Source: Verrucomicrobiota bacterium (GTDB lineage: Bacteria; Verrucomicrobiota; Verrucomicrobiia; Limisphaerales; UBA9464). Taken from it: DNA of 64,000 nucleotides. Each line of letters opens with the position of its first letter. Position 1 is the first letter of the stretch. Shown here in pieces: positions 21,684 through 31,371 of the stretch. The position numbers and the translations under genes were made by a program. The notes beneath the pieces were generated by a model, which ran no database searches, was not told where the DNA came from, and worked only from the letters and a program-made list of their open reading frames with translations. The stretch is from assembly GCA_947471985.1 (NCBI GenBank), contig CANIZL010000004.1, positions 1 through 64,000 on the forward strand, read 5' to 3'.

Positions 21684-23081
21684 TCAGGGGATCAGGAGGG
21701 CTCGGTAGAAGCCAGCCGTCGTCGCGGTCTCGGCGAACTCCAGTTCGGTACCCATCCCAACCAGATCGCCGCGAGAAGCCCAAACTGAGTCGCCCAGTGC
21801 TGCCTTGAACTCCACCCGATAAGCCTTCCCGGCCAATGCGATAAAGCGGAGTTTCACCTGACCGTTGACCACGACGGGTGCGGTCAACAGGGGCGCCGGC
21901 GGTGGCGGTATTGCGCCGCCGATTGCGGCGTAGATGGCCTGAGTTCCACCTTCGAGGGTGACGAGAAGTGCCACGTCATCGCCTTGACCGTCCACCAATG
22001 TTACCCCGGTTAGCGTCTTGCCATCCAGCTTGGGTGGCGTGATGCCGTCGGGATACGGCAGGAGCATTTCGGAGGTGCCGTTGTCGCCGAAGGTCGCCGT
22101 GGCGACATTCAGGGTACCCTCGCTGTAGCGTATGCCGGGCTGATAGAAACTGTTCCCGGTGCCAGCGGCCGAAACCATTTCGTAAACTCCGAGGAAGGAG
22201 TTGGCGCCATCCAGGTCGAGATTCACGAATGGCGCATTGCGTTGGAAGTAGGTCTTGGATCCGTTTTGTGCCGGATGCTTGTCGTTACCGTCGATGAGTT
22301 TGATCAACACCCCATCCGGCCCGGCCCGATACATGCCGAACGGCCCTTTTCCCTGCGGATCCGCCGAGGCAACAAAGCCGACATTCTGTCCGTCGAAAGC
22401 GATCTGATAGCGGCCGGGTTGTCCGGTGAAGCCACCCAGCGAGCCTGGCAGATCATCACCACTTTGAACGACGGTCCGCAGGGTGATGCCGTCCCAGCGG
22501 AAAACGCCGTTCTTTAACGCACCATTTTCCGTAAACTGCGTTGCACCCGCCACCTCGTGGCCGACTCGAACGGGATATCCCAGCCCATTCAATTTCTTGC
22601 CGGCTATTTCCCGTTGCCCGTCAAAGACCGTCGTGATCACGCCGTCCCGCCACTCGAAGAAGCCATTGATGGCACCTGGACGGCCAAAGAAGACCTCGGC
22701 GCTGAAATTCAAAGCCCCCTCGGTTTCGTCGGTCGTGAAATGAACGGTGTCGAACGTGCTCCCGGTCGGCGCCAGCGTGTCGGCATAAATCAGCTTGGTC
22801 AGCGCGCCATTCTGCCAACGGAACAGGCCCTGCCGGCTGGCAGTTTCACCCGCCACGATATGGAGCTTGCCGTCGCGCAGGGTAAAGCGCTCGATGGCAT
22901 TGAAGAGTGCGTTCGCCGTTCCAGGAATCGGATCACCCTTGGCCAGGACCTTCACAAAGGTGCGCCCCTTCCAAACGGGATTGGCCTGCCCCAATACGCT
23001 GGGAGTCAGGGCCAAAGTGGCGACGACGACCCAAACCGCCAGACCAGCGGGACGACTTTGGAAACACTGTGAGATACGCAT
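21684..23081 (-). CDS. Secreted hypothetical protein with repeated beta-propeller-like modules
   Basis: Start at MRISQCFQSRPAGLAVWVVVATLALTPSVLG; repeated motifs such as GVFRWDGITLRTVVQSGDDLPG / GLFRWQNGALTKLIYADTLAPTGSTF. Confidence 0.7.
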   Translation of the reverse strand: MRISQCFQSRPAGLAVWVVVATLALTPSVLGQANPVWKGRTFVKVLAKGDPIPGTANALFNAIERFTLRDGKLHIVAGETASRQGLFRWQNGALTKLIYADTLAPTGSTFDTVHFTTDETEGALNFSAEVFFGRPGAINGFFEWRDGVITTVFDGQREIAGKKLNGLGYPVRVGHEVAGATQFTENGALKNGVFRWDGITLRTVVQSGDDLPGSLGGFTGQPGRYQIAFDGQNVGFVASADPQGKGPFGMYRAGPDGVLIKLIDGNDKHPAQNGSKTYFQRNAPFVNLDLDGANSFLGVYEMVSAAGTGNSFYQPGIRYSEGTLNVATATFGDNGTSEMLLPYPDGITPPKLDGKTLTGVTLVDGQGDDVALLVTLEGGTQAIYAAIGGAIPPPPAPLLTAPVVVNGQVKLRFIALAGKAYRVEFKAALGDSVWASRGDLVGMGTELEFAETATTAGFYRALLIP

Positions 23082-23344
23082 CGACCCGCGAGCATTGATG
23101 CCCGCGTTTGCTGGAGCAAGTCGCGAGCTTGATATGGCACTAGGTGCCCCGCTCCGTACCGACCGGACGGTACATCGGATCGAAGGCGCGGGCGATCGCA
23201 CAGTGCTGGCTTCCATTGTCGCGGCCGCTGCACAAGGCCCCTCTACGGTCGATACGCAGTTCACCGGCAGCCGAAATGATCGGGCGCTAGCCGAACGCGC
23301 CAACCCCTCCCCAACCCCCGATGTGTCATCGCCCGTCGTGATAT

Positions 23345-23530
23345 ATAGCGTGCCAGGTTCACTGCTCCACGCAGCGCGACAGGCTCCCTACGCGATCCCA
23401 CTGAAAACGGTGCCACCCTCCCTATTCGCCCGGCGTAGCGATCGTGCCAGGTTCGGTATTTCGCCGGATAGGGAGCCAGCCTCAGTATCGTGCGCAGCGG
23501 CCTCCGACAGCGATGTCGCGGTCGGAGGCG
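23345..23530. repeat. Cluster of short RAYT-flanking repeats (3' side of the transposase)
   Basis: GCGTGCCAGGTTCACTGC (23348), AGGCTCCCTA (23381), GGTGCCACCCTCCCTATTCG (23409), CGTGCCAGGTTCGGTAT (23443), GGATAGGGAGCCAGC (23467), then perfect GCCTCCGAC/GTCGGAGGC hairpin (23500-23529). Confidence 0.7.
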
Positions 23531-23705
23531 TGAACTTTGGACGGCGGGATTGGACCAGGATGGGTGTTTGGGCAGGCGCTCAGCTCACATTTGATCTTCG
23601 TGAGGCACGGGGCGGCCCGAAGTGACCTGAGATCGGCAAAGTTCTCCCCTTCCGGCGCGGGAATTTCGCCGGTTCGGCCGGTTGAAGGTTGGGTTCTCTG
23701 TGCCG

Positions 23706-24674
23706 TCAGCCGATGGCGTCGACGCGCAGGTCGCGGAGGACGCTGATTCCGGGGAGGGGGACGCCCCGGATGGGGCGAGCCCCATCCTTCCGCTTCGGGC
23801 TGAATCGGTCCCGAAACCGCATGAACTGCTGATCCACAAACTCCCGCGATCCCAGAATCACTCCATCGCTGAAATGCCGTATCCGCAGGCGTAGCACTTG
23901 GCCCCCGCCCAACTCACCGCCACGCGCCAGTTCGGCACGAATCGTTTCCGGGTCCAGGACCTGCTTATCGCTCGCATTGGCGGAACCGGCCGTTACGAAG
24001 AGCAGGCAGCGGTAGGCGGCCGCGGCCGCCGGCCAGTCCTGGGGTTCCAGGAAGCTCATCAATCCCTGCTGGATCCTGCTATTGCCCACCAGCGCGGCGG
24101 CGTAGCCGCAGTGCCGGTAGTCCTTCGGATCCGAGACCAGTCCCGCCCGCACGGGATTCAGATCAATGTAAGCCGCCAGTGTCTTCAGGGCGGTCGGGGA
24201 ATCCTCCACCAGAAGACTTGTAAAGCGTTCGGCCCACAGGGTACCGAAGCGATCGTTCCGCTCGTTGTACCACCGGCTGAAGCTTTGCTTGAACTCCTTC
24301 ATGAAGGCCGAGACATCCCCCTGACGCGCTTCCACCGACGCTCGGATCAGTGGATCGATCTTCCCCGTCTTTTTCAACGCCTCGTGCGCCAGCACGGTCC
24401 ACACGCCCTGTGGGCCGTAGAACGCCGTCAGCTTTTCCAGCAGGGCCTCCTCGGAAAGTTCGGTCGGTGGGGGGATTCGCACGAGCAGGTGGAAGTGATT
24501 GGACATCATGCAGTAGGTCAGCACCTCCACCCCGCAGAAGCGGGCCAGTGGCCAGAGTAATTGGACCAACTTCTCCTTCCCCAAGTCATCCAACAGCTTC
24601 TGCCCGCCCACAATCCGTGAAAGGCAGTGATACACGGCCGTCTCCCCCACCGGTTTGATTCGCTTCAGTCTCAT
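23706..24674 (-). CDS. REP-associated tyrosine transposase-like (RAYT, Y1_Tnp) protein
   Basis: Start MRLKRIKPVGETAVYHCLSRIVGGQKLL; HUH-type YCMMSNHFHLLVRIP; AYIDLNPVRAGLVSDPKDYRHCGY. Confidence 0.93.
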   Translation of the reverse strand: MRLKRIKPVGETAVYHCLSRIVGGQKLLDDLGKEKLVQLLWPLARFCGVEVLTYCMMSNHFHLLVRIPPPTELSEEALLEKLTAFYGPQGVWTVLAHEALKKTGKIDPLIRASVEARQGDVSAFMKEFKQSFSRWYNERNDRFGTLWAERFTSLLVEDSPTALKTLAAYIDLNPVRAGLVSDPKDYRHCGYAAALVGNSRIQQGLMSFLEPQDWPAAAAAYRCLLFVTAGSANASDKQVLDPETIRAELARGGELGGGQVLRLRIRHFSDGVILGSREFVDQQFMRFRDRFSPKRKDGARPIRGVPLPGISVLRDLRVDAIG

Positions 24675-24802
24675 GTTGTTCTTCGTGGTGTTTGCGGACC
24701 CCAGCCCAACGGGGCGGGGGTTCCACGCCCTGCTACGAAGAATTCGGGCTGGAGTTACAGACTTTTTTATACCAAGCCTGCTACGATCTCCGGAGGGCGG
24801 CC

Positions 24803-24890
24803 GGGGATAGGGAGCCTGGCACGCTATCTGGTGCGCGGGGGAATAGGGAGCGTGGCACCACTTACACGCGATAGTGAACCTGGTACCGTT
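24803..24890. repeat. Cluster of short RAYT-flanking repeats (5' side of the transposase)
   Basis: GGATAGGGAGCCTGGCACGCT (24805), GAATAGGGAGCGTGGCACCAC (24841), CGATAGTGAACCTGGTACCG (24869); same family as, largely inverted to, 23345-23480. Confidence 0.75.
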
Positions 24891-24923
24891 TCGGTGTTTC
24901 CAACGTCCAGGCCGTCGTTTCAA

Positions 24924-26102
24924 TCAGAATACTGGCTCGGACGCCGGTGCCACACCCGAGGAATCCGGTCCGCCACGGGATACCGCCTCCACGTCTGTTT
25001 TCACCGCCCCGGCGGTCTGGTAGCGCTGCTGGGGATCGGGCTCCAAGGACTTGAGAACAATCGCGTCCACGCGCGTGTCCAGCGGGAGCTTTTGTGAGGG
25101 CGGACCAAACCGGCCCAAGGGCAGTTCCCCGGTCAGCATTTCGTAGAAGACGACTCCCAGGGAATAGATGTCGGCACGGTGATCGACGTGTTCGGAGGCG
25201 CCCACCTGCTCCGGCGCCATATAGTGGGGCGTCCCAAGACTCTGCTGCCGCCCGGTCAGCGTGACGTCGGGCTTCCGGTCCATGAGTTTCGCAATGCCGA
25301 AATCGGCTATTTTTACCCGCCCTTGGCGATCAATAAGAATGTTCTCCGGTTTCACGTCCCGGTGCACCACGCCCGCGTCATGGGCAAACTGTAGCCCTTC
25401 ACAGATTCGCGGGATGATGGCGAGCGCCTCCGCGGGACTGAGGCGACGCGACTGCTCCAACTCGCGCAGGTTCGAGCCCTCGACATATTCCATGACCAAA
25501 TAGTAATACGGTCCGGCCTGCCCGAAGTCGTGGATCGCGACGATGTTGGGATGACACAATCGGGCCAACGTCCGGGCTTCGCGCCGGAAGCGTTCGGCAA
25601 ACGCCGGATCCCGGGCACTCTCCGGCGGCAGGATTTTCAAGGCCACATCGCGATCCAGGTCCGATTGCCGTGCCCGGTATACCCAACCCATGCCACCCCC
25701 TCCGATGAGCTTCTGAATCTCCAGTTGGGGGAAATGCGGCTGAAGTTCCGCGGGCACAGGCGCAGGCGTCCGGACGTCCGAAGACTCCGATGAAGCCGCC
25801 TCCGGTTGGGTGTCAAACCCGGCCGCCAGCACGCACTTCGGACACAGCCCTTGCGGCGAATCCGCTCCCCTGGGAGTACCACAACGCGGACATGGCGGTG
25901 GACGCACCGACACCGACGGCAACGGCGGCGGCGGCGGCGAACCCAAGGTGTTCGACGGAGCCAACCGATTCCGTCGAACCGACAGCCAGATCACCACACC
26001 CAGCGCGGTGGCAATCACGACGGCGGGAACACCCAGGCAAATCAGGATGAAGATCAGCTCCGTCACCCCCAACATGGCCAGGAGACCCATGGAATGATCC
26101 AT
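24924..26102 (-). CDS. Membrane-anchored serine/threonine protein kinase
   Basis: Start MDHSMGLLAMLGVTELIFILICLG (TM); CPRCGTPRGADSPQGLCPKC; VVHRDVKPENILID, DFGIAKLMD, GTPHYMAPEQ. Confidence 0.92.
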   Translation of the reverse strand: MDHSMGLLAMLGVTELIFILICLGVPAVVIATALGVVIWLSVRRNRLAPSNTLGSPPPPPLPSVSVRPPPCPRCGTPRGADSPQGLCPKCVLAAGFDTQPEAASSESSDVRTPAPVPAELQPHFPQLEIQKLIGGGGMGWVYRARQSDLDRDVALKILPPESARDPAFAERFRREARTLARLCHPNIVAIHDFGQAGPYYYLVMEYVEGSNLRELEQSRRLSPAEALAIIPRICEGLQFAHDAGVVHRDVKPENILIDRQGRVKIADFGIAKLMDRKPDVTLTGRQQSLGTPHYMAPEQVGASEHVDHRADIYSLGVVFYEMLTGELPLGRFGPPSQKLPLDTRVDAIVLKSLEPDPQQRYQTAGAVKTDVEAVSRGGPDSSGVAPASEPVF

Positions 26103-26308
26103 CACAATACCCGTTCGCCAGGTGAGGAGGGTCCGCCAGGGATCGGCGCTGACGGGGATACGGGGGCCCGATTCCGCCGCAAGATCGCCCACAACAGCAC
26201 GCCGACCACGGTGCCTACCACCACTGCGCCCACCGCCGCCACTATCAAGAGGATCAGGATCTCGGTCGTCCCCAGCATCGCCAGCAGGCCCATCGAAGTA
26301 TTATTCAT
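26102..26308 (-). CDS. Small single-TM protein paralogous to the kinase N-terminal anchor
   Basis: MNNTSMGLLAMLGTTEILILLIVAAVGAVVVGTVVGVLLWAILRRNRAP; ATGA overlap with kinase start. Confidence 0.8.
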   Translation of the reverse strand: MNNTSMGLLAMLGTTEILILLIVAAVGAVVVGTVVGVLLWAILRRNRAPVSPSAPIPGGPSSPGERVL

Positions 26309-26396
26309 AAGTAATTTTTCCCGGCGGCCGAGTCCAACAATGGATCGTCCACCACCTCTCATTGAAGAAATCCGCGGAGAATGTTACCAACTTTCT

Positions 26397-27131
26397 TCAA
26401 TTCGATACCGCGGCCAACAGATGGCGAAGCTCATCCTCGATCTCCCCCGGGGTCGCGACGGTCTGGGCAATCTCTTCCCGCAGCACCTCGCGATAGCGCT
26501 GTCGCAACCGGTGGGCGGCCACCCGCACCGCACCCTCGCTCAAGCCCAATTCGGCGGCCAACTGGGCGCCGGATAACTCCGCGACGTCGCCGCCCACCGT
26601 TCCCTTCAGACAGCCAAACAACGGCGCCTTGCCCTGTGCGGCATATTCCCGTTCGAGGCGACCGAGCACGGTGTCGAGCAACGCCAGGGCCCAGCATCGA
26701 TCGAAATCCTGTTCAGGCGTTCGCGGGGTGGCGGGTTCGAGCCCGAAGCGCTCCTCGCCCACCCGGGCATCCAGGGAAATCATCGGGATACCGCCACCGC
26801 GTTTCAGGGCCCGCGCACGATCGCCTTCATTGCTAAGGAAATGTTGCAACGCCGCCAGGAGAAAGGAGCGAAAGCGACCCCGTTCCGGTTGCACCCCGGC
26901 GAGCCAATCCTTCTCCAAAAACCGGGCAAAAAAGGACTGCGTCAGATCCTCCGCTTCGGCCGGCGCGTGCCCCCGGCGACGCACCTGCGCATACAGCGGA
27001 TACCAATACGCCCCGCACAATTGTTCCAGCGCCCGCGCCACCACCGGCGACTCCGTCCCTTGAGCCGCCAACACGACCGACCAACGGGTCGTCGCAAAGA
27101 CCGGTAGGGAGACTCCAGGCGTGGCGGGCAT
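26397..27131 (-). CDS. ECF-type RNA polymerase sigma factor
   Basis: FATTRWSVVLAAQ start, AEDLTQSFFARFLEKDWLAGV, GRFRSFLLAALQHFLSNE, LGLSEGAVRVAAHRLRQRYREVLREEI. Confidence 0.92.
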   Translation of the reverse strand: MPATPGVSLPVFATTRWSVVLAAQGTESPVVARALEQLCGAYWYPLYAQVRRRGHAPAEAEDLTQSFFARFLEKDWLAGVQPERGRFRSFLLAALQHFLSNEGDRARALKRGGGIPMISLDARVGEERFGLEPATPRTPEQDFDRCWALALLDTVLGRLEREYAAQGKAPLFGCLKGTVGGDVAELSGAQLAAELGLSEGAVRVAAHRLRQRYREVLREEIAQTVATPGEIEDELRHLLAAVSN

Positions 27132-27208
27132 TTGAGTGGATCGCGTAAAGAAGTTTTCCGGTCAACGATTCAACCTGCACGCGAAGAATCGCCCGCACCG
27201 ATCCGCCC

Positions 27209-29668
27209 CTACGGCGCCTCCTGCAGGAGATAGGTCATTAAATTGCGCAATTCGGGCGGTGTGAGCGCGCGGTCGAGTCCGACCGGCATCAGGGAGAGTG
27301 CCAGCGGTTCGGTCCGGACAATGCTGGTCTTCCGAATCTTCACCACGGCACCGCCCGCCTGGGCGAGGTGCAGTTCCTCCGCCGTTTCCGCCACGCGCGT
27401 GCCCGTGACATCCTCGCCCTCCGTGCGATGCACGAGGTACGCGATGGCGTCGGGATTGATCGTCGCACTGGGCTCGGCGATGTCCTTGAGCACACTCGCG
27501 TAGTCCCGGTGAATGAGATTGCCGAGATCGGGCCCGACCTTCACGCCGTCACCGCGTAATTGATGGCAGGTGGCGCAGGTGCCCTTGCCTAAAAAGAGGG
27601 CCCGCCCCGCCTGCCAGTCGCCCCCGGCCAGCTCCGGGATTGCACGTCGCTGGGTCTCCGTCGGCGCGGGCGTGGCGAAGGGGACGAGGAAGCGGCGGGT
27701 CGGCAACGCGCGCGGACGCGGATCGCGCGTGGTGAAAAAGGACACCGCCAGATCGCGCGCGGGCGTTTCAAGCTGAAGGCGGAAGGCGGGCCATTGATTC
27801 TCCTTGGGCGCCACCGCCGTGAATCGGGATTCGCGTTCGTTTACGCGTTCGACCCGAGTGCCAGAAACCTCCAACTGCAATGCGGCATCACTGCGGACGA
27901 CCACCGTGATCGTCTCCGGTTCCGGAATGTAATCCAGCACCGAACCCGGCTGGGTCGCCGGTATCAGCATCTGCCAGAGATCCAGCTGGCCCTGCAATGT
28001 CAGGGTTCCGGCCGTCGTGACGTCCTGCCACAAGGCCTCGTGCAAGGCACTGCCGCGGGTGAATTCACGGGCGGCGGTGAAATCGGGATGCGGCAACCAG
28101 CCTTCCTTGGTCGCGCCCTTCGCACCGGTCCACCGAAAGGACAAACCGGAAAGCGTATAGGCCAGATCCATTGCACTCCCACCCGCCCGATCCGAGGCGA
28201 CAGCGAGGGCGTAATTGACCGCGGACATGCGGGGTACGGTGGTCACCACGAGGCTACGACGATCCGCCGCCAGGTGCGCTTCCGTCACTGCCACCGGAAA
28301 CGGCTTCTGACTCTGCTGCAGTTCCACCACGGCGTAGCCCGGGCGCATGGTTTCCAGTCGATCCGCCGCGGCGACATTGCGACCCGCTTGCACCTTCATT
28401 CGTTCCACCGCCCGGCTCCACGCCGCTGCGTCGAGGGCCTGATCGAATGCGACCACGGTCTCGGTGGCGCTCGCCGGCCAGGTCAGCACCGGCTGCGGCA
28501 CGGCGGGGTAGTTGAAGCTGATCTTGAAAATTCGTCCTTCGCCCTGCGGTCCATTGCCCCAATCGGGTTTGCCCGTGTGGGCGCAAATCAGCAGATCCCC
28601 CCGCGGAGAGATCGCACAATCCACCAGCAGCAACGGCACGCGGGCGATCAATTCCGTGCGGGCGACGTAACCCGCGGCGGTTTTCGCGAGTTGCGTGCGC
28701 CACACCTTGCCGCGGGATTCGCCGGTGATCAGCGCATTGTCTGCCCACGATTCCGGGCCAAATCGTCCACGCCCTTTACCCGGCGTATTAAAACGGAAGC
28801 CACACGTACTCTCGTGCTGCGGGGTGTAGTCAAAAACACTCGGTTCATCGATCACGTCCGGCAGCTCCCGCGGGTGGCGCGGCGGGAAGCCGTAGTGACG
28901 GCCCGTTTGCAAGTGAAGCAGTTCATCAAAGGGATTGCCGTTGGGAACCCACGTCGCGCCCTCCTGATCCGTGCCGAAAAGATCGCCGTATTTATTGAAC
29001 TGCAGCGACATGATGTAGCGCAGTCCGGAGGCCAGCTGCTCGAAGCGTCCGTCCGGGCCAAACCGCAGGAGGCAGCCGCGACGCCGATCGGTCGCGTAGT
29101 GCGAGACGCCGGCCTTGTCCTTCCAGTAGGCGTTGTTGTACCCCGCATTCCCCATCGTCACGTAAAGCGAACCCTCGGGGCCGAAGGCGAGCGCCATGGA
29201 GCTGTCCACGCGGCGATGATTGAGATAGGACGCCGCCACCAGCGCGGGATCGTCGAAGCCCTTCACCACCGTCTCACGCTGATCGGGAATGCCATCGCCA
29301 TTCGTATCGCGCCAGCGTACGACTTCATCCGTGAGAACCGCGTAGGGCTCCCCATCCTTCACCGCCAGGCCCAAAGGATAATTGGGCCCGGCCTCGGGCG
29401 AGAAGGTGTCCACTCGATCCTCCAGACCGTCGCCATCGGTGTCGCGCAGCAGGTGGAAGCGACCGTCGTAGCCGCCCGCGAAGAGGCGCCCATCCGGGGC
29501 ATACTCGACGTTGTTGAGGCTGGTGAGTTTGACCGGCAGTTCCCGAACGGTGAAGCCGGGCACGAGCATCTGAAACAACGACGCCGATGAGGCCGGCACG
29601 GGCGCGGGCGTCAGTGGCTCGCCAGCAACGGCTGCCGTGGCGAGGAGGAGCGGGAGCAGATGTCTCAT
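27209..29668 (-). CDS. PVC-type NHL/PQQ-like dehydrogenase with C-terminal c-type cytochrome domain
   Basis: Start MRHLLPLLLATAAVAGEPL; haem motif GTCATCHQLRGDGVKVGPDL; propeller-like N-terminus. Confidence 0.9.
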   Translation of the reverse strand: MRHLLPLLLATAAVAGEPLTPAPVPASSASLFQMLVPGFTVRELPVKLTSLNNVEYAPDGRLFAGGYDGRFHLLRDTDGDGLEDRVDTFSPEAGPNYPLGLAVKDGEPYAVLTDEVVRWRDTNGDGIPDQRETVVKGFDDPALVAASYLNHRRVDSSMALAFGPEGSLYVTMGNAGYNNAYWKDKAGVSHYATDRRRGCLLRFGPDGRFEQLASGLRYIMSLQFNKYGDLFGTDQEGATWVPNGNPFDELLHLQTGRHYGFPPRHPRELPDVIDEPSVFDYTPQHESTCGFRFNTPGKGRGRFGPESWADNALITGESRGKVWRTQLAKTAAGYVARTELIARVPLLLVDCAISPRGDLLICAHTGKPDWGNGPQGEGRIFKISFNYPAVPQPVLTWPASATETVVAFDQALDAAAWSRAVERMKVQAGRNVAAADRLETMRPGYAVVELQQSQKPFPVAVTEAHLAADRRSLVVTTVPRMSAVNYALAVASDRAGGSAMDLAYTLSGLSFRWTGAKGATKEGWLPHPDFTAAREFTRGSALHEALWQDVTTAGTLTLQGQLDLWQMLIPATQPGSVLDYIPEPETITVVVRSDAALQLEVSGTRVERVNERESRFTAVAPKENQWPAFRLQLETPARDLAVSFFTTRDPRPRALPTRRFLVPFATPAPTETQRRAIPELAGGDWQAGRALFLGKGTCATCHQLRGDGVKVGPDLGNLIHRDYASVLKDIAEPSATINPDAIAYLVHRTEGEDVTGTRVAETAEELHLAQAGGAVVKIRKTSIVRTEPLALSLMPVGLDRALTPPELRNLMTYLLQEAP

Positions 29669-29853
29669 GAGTCGTTCAACGAGTGGTGGCGCCGCAAAAG
29701 TGGCGCGGCGGTCCGACGTTTCGAAGGAAATGCCCAAAAACTTTCCTCGCGCAGGAGGCGGGCGAGGCGAGGTGAAATAGTGCGACCCAACGTCACCCGA
29801 GATCGCGGATTTTTCGCTTCCCCAGCTCCCGCGGGGCGGGCCAGATTTGCTCG

Positions 29854-30684
29854 GTGAATCGCCAATTGTTTCCTGTCGCTGTTGCCGTCGCCGGAGCGAT
29901 CTTCGTCCATCTGCTGCTGACCGGCTGCGCGACCCAGCATCCCGCCGCCCGGAGTGGCGACTCCCTTTCCGAGGCGTGGCGGATCCTCTCCCAAAAGAAG
30001 TTCGTGGATCTCACCCACACCTTCAGTCCCACCACGCCCGTCTGGTCCGGTTTCGGTCCGGCAGTCTTCGCGCCGGCCGTGGATCCCACGACTGGCCAGG
30101 CCTACACGATTGAAAAGGATGGCGCTCGTGCGTTTCAATACACCCTCGTCGGCCAGTACGGCACGCACATCGATCCCCCCGCGCATTTCGATCCGCAGGG
30201 CAAGACCCTCGACGAACTGCCCGTCAAAGAGATGATCCTGCCGCTGGTGGTTTTCGATCTCACGCCCAGGATGAAGCAGGATCCCAGTCCCGCTCTGAGC
30301 GTCGCCGACATCCTCGCGTGGGAGCAGGTGAACGGTCGCGTCCCCGCGGGCGCCTTTGCGGCGCTGCGAACGGACATGCACAAGGATTGGACGACGCATC
30401 CGGAGCGCCTCCAGCGCAATCCCTTTCCGGCCTGGTCGCTGGAAGCCATTCGTTTCCTGTACGAACAACGCGGCATCGTCGCCACCGGACACGAGTCGCT
30501 CGATTCCGACACCACCCCGGACTTCCAATCCGAGTCCTGGCTCCTGCGGCATGGGCATTGGCAGATCGAGGCGATGGCCCATCTGGATCAGGTACCCGCC
30601 CACGGTGCCTTGATCGTGGTGGCCTGGCCGAAGCCCAAGGGTGGCCTCGGATTTCCCGTGCGGGCCTTCGCGATTCTGCCCTGA
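29854..30684 (+). CDS. Cyclase family lipoprotein (KynB/arylformamidase-like)
   Basis: GTG start; lipobox LLLTGCA; FVDLTHTFSPTTPVW and GQYGTHIDPPAHFD metal-binding motifs. Confidence 0.88.
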   Translation: MNRQLFPVAVAVAGAIFVHLLLTGCATQHPAARSGDSLSEAWRILSQKKFVDLTHTFSPTTPVWSGFGPAVFAPAVDPTTGQAYTIEKDGARAFQYTLVGQYGTHIDPPAHFDPQGKTLDELPVKEMILPLVVFDLTPRMKQDPSPALSVADILAWEQVNGRVPAGAFAALRTDMHKDWTTHPERLQRNPFPAWSLEAIRFLYEQRGIVATGHESLDSDTTPDFQSESWLLRHGHWQIEAMAHLDQVPAHGALIVVAWPKPKGGLGFPVRAFAILP

Positions 30685-30763
30685 GGAAGCCGGAGCCCGG
30701 CGGCCACGGCCGGCGGGTCGACGGAATACCGAACAAAATGGGCAGCGAGGGAGTCCAAGGCGC

Positions 30764-31285
30764 ATGAAGTTGCTTGCCTGGTGCCTACTTCCGCTGCTTG
30801 CGTTTCCGGCGCTCGCCGAGCCCGCGCGCATTTTTCTGATCCGCCACGCGGAGAAGCCGGAGGACCGCTCCGATCCCCACCTGACCGCCGCCGGCCGGGA
30901 GCGCGCCCACCGTTGGGTGTCCTATTTCACGAACTCGCCCACGCGCCAACCCACCATCGTGCTGGCGGCGCGGGCTACCAAAGGACATCCCAGTGTGCGT
31001 CCCGTGGAAACCCTGGAACCACTGGCGCAGGCCCTGCATTTGGAGATCCAGACACCGTTTGCCTCCAGCGATTATGAAAAGCTGGCCCATCGATTATTAA
31101 CCGCTCCGGAATTCAACGGCCGCACGGTGGCGATCTGTTGGGTGCACCAATCCATTCCGCAATTGGTCGCGTCGCTCGGGATCCGGCCGGAGCCGGGGCC
31201 GTGGAAGGACAGTGATTTCTCCGGGGTCTACCAAATCACCTTCGAAAACGGAAAGCCCCGTCTCGCGGTGACCCACACCGAGTGA
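30764..31285 (+). CDS. Secreted histidine phosphatase family protein
   Basis: Signal peptide; IFLIRHAEKPEDRSDPHLTAAGRERA RHG motif. Confidence 0.9.
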   Translation: MKLLAWCLLPLLAFPALAEPARIFLIRHAEKPEDRSDPHLTAAGRERAHRWVSYFTNSPTRQPTIVLAARATKGHPSVRPVETLEPLAQALHLEIQTPFASSDYEKLAHRLLTAPEFNGRTVAICWVHQSIPQLVASLGIRPEPGPWKDSDFSGVYQITFENGKPRLAVTHTE

Positions 31286-31371
31286 TTCCGCGGCGGCCCT
31301 TGGTCGGAGAAAAATCGCATTTCCGCAGTGGAAAATTTCGCCGGTTTCATCAATCCGTCATAGGGTTGGGC

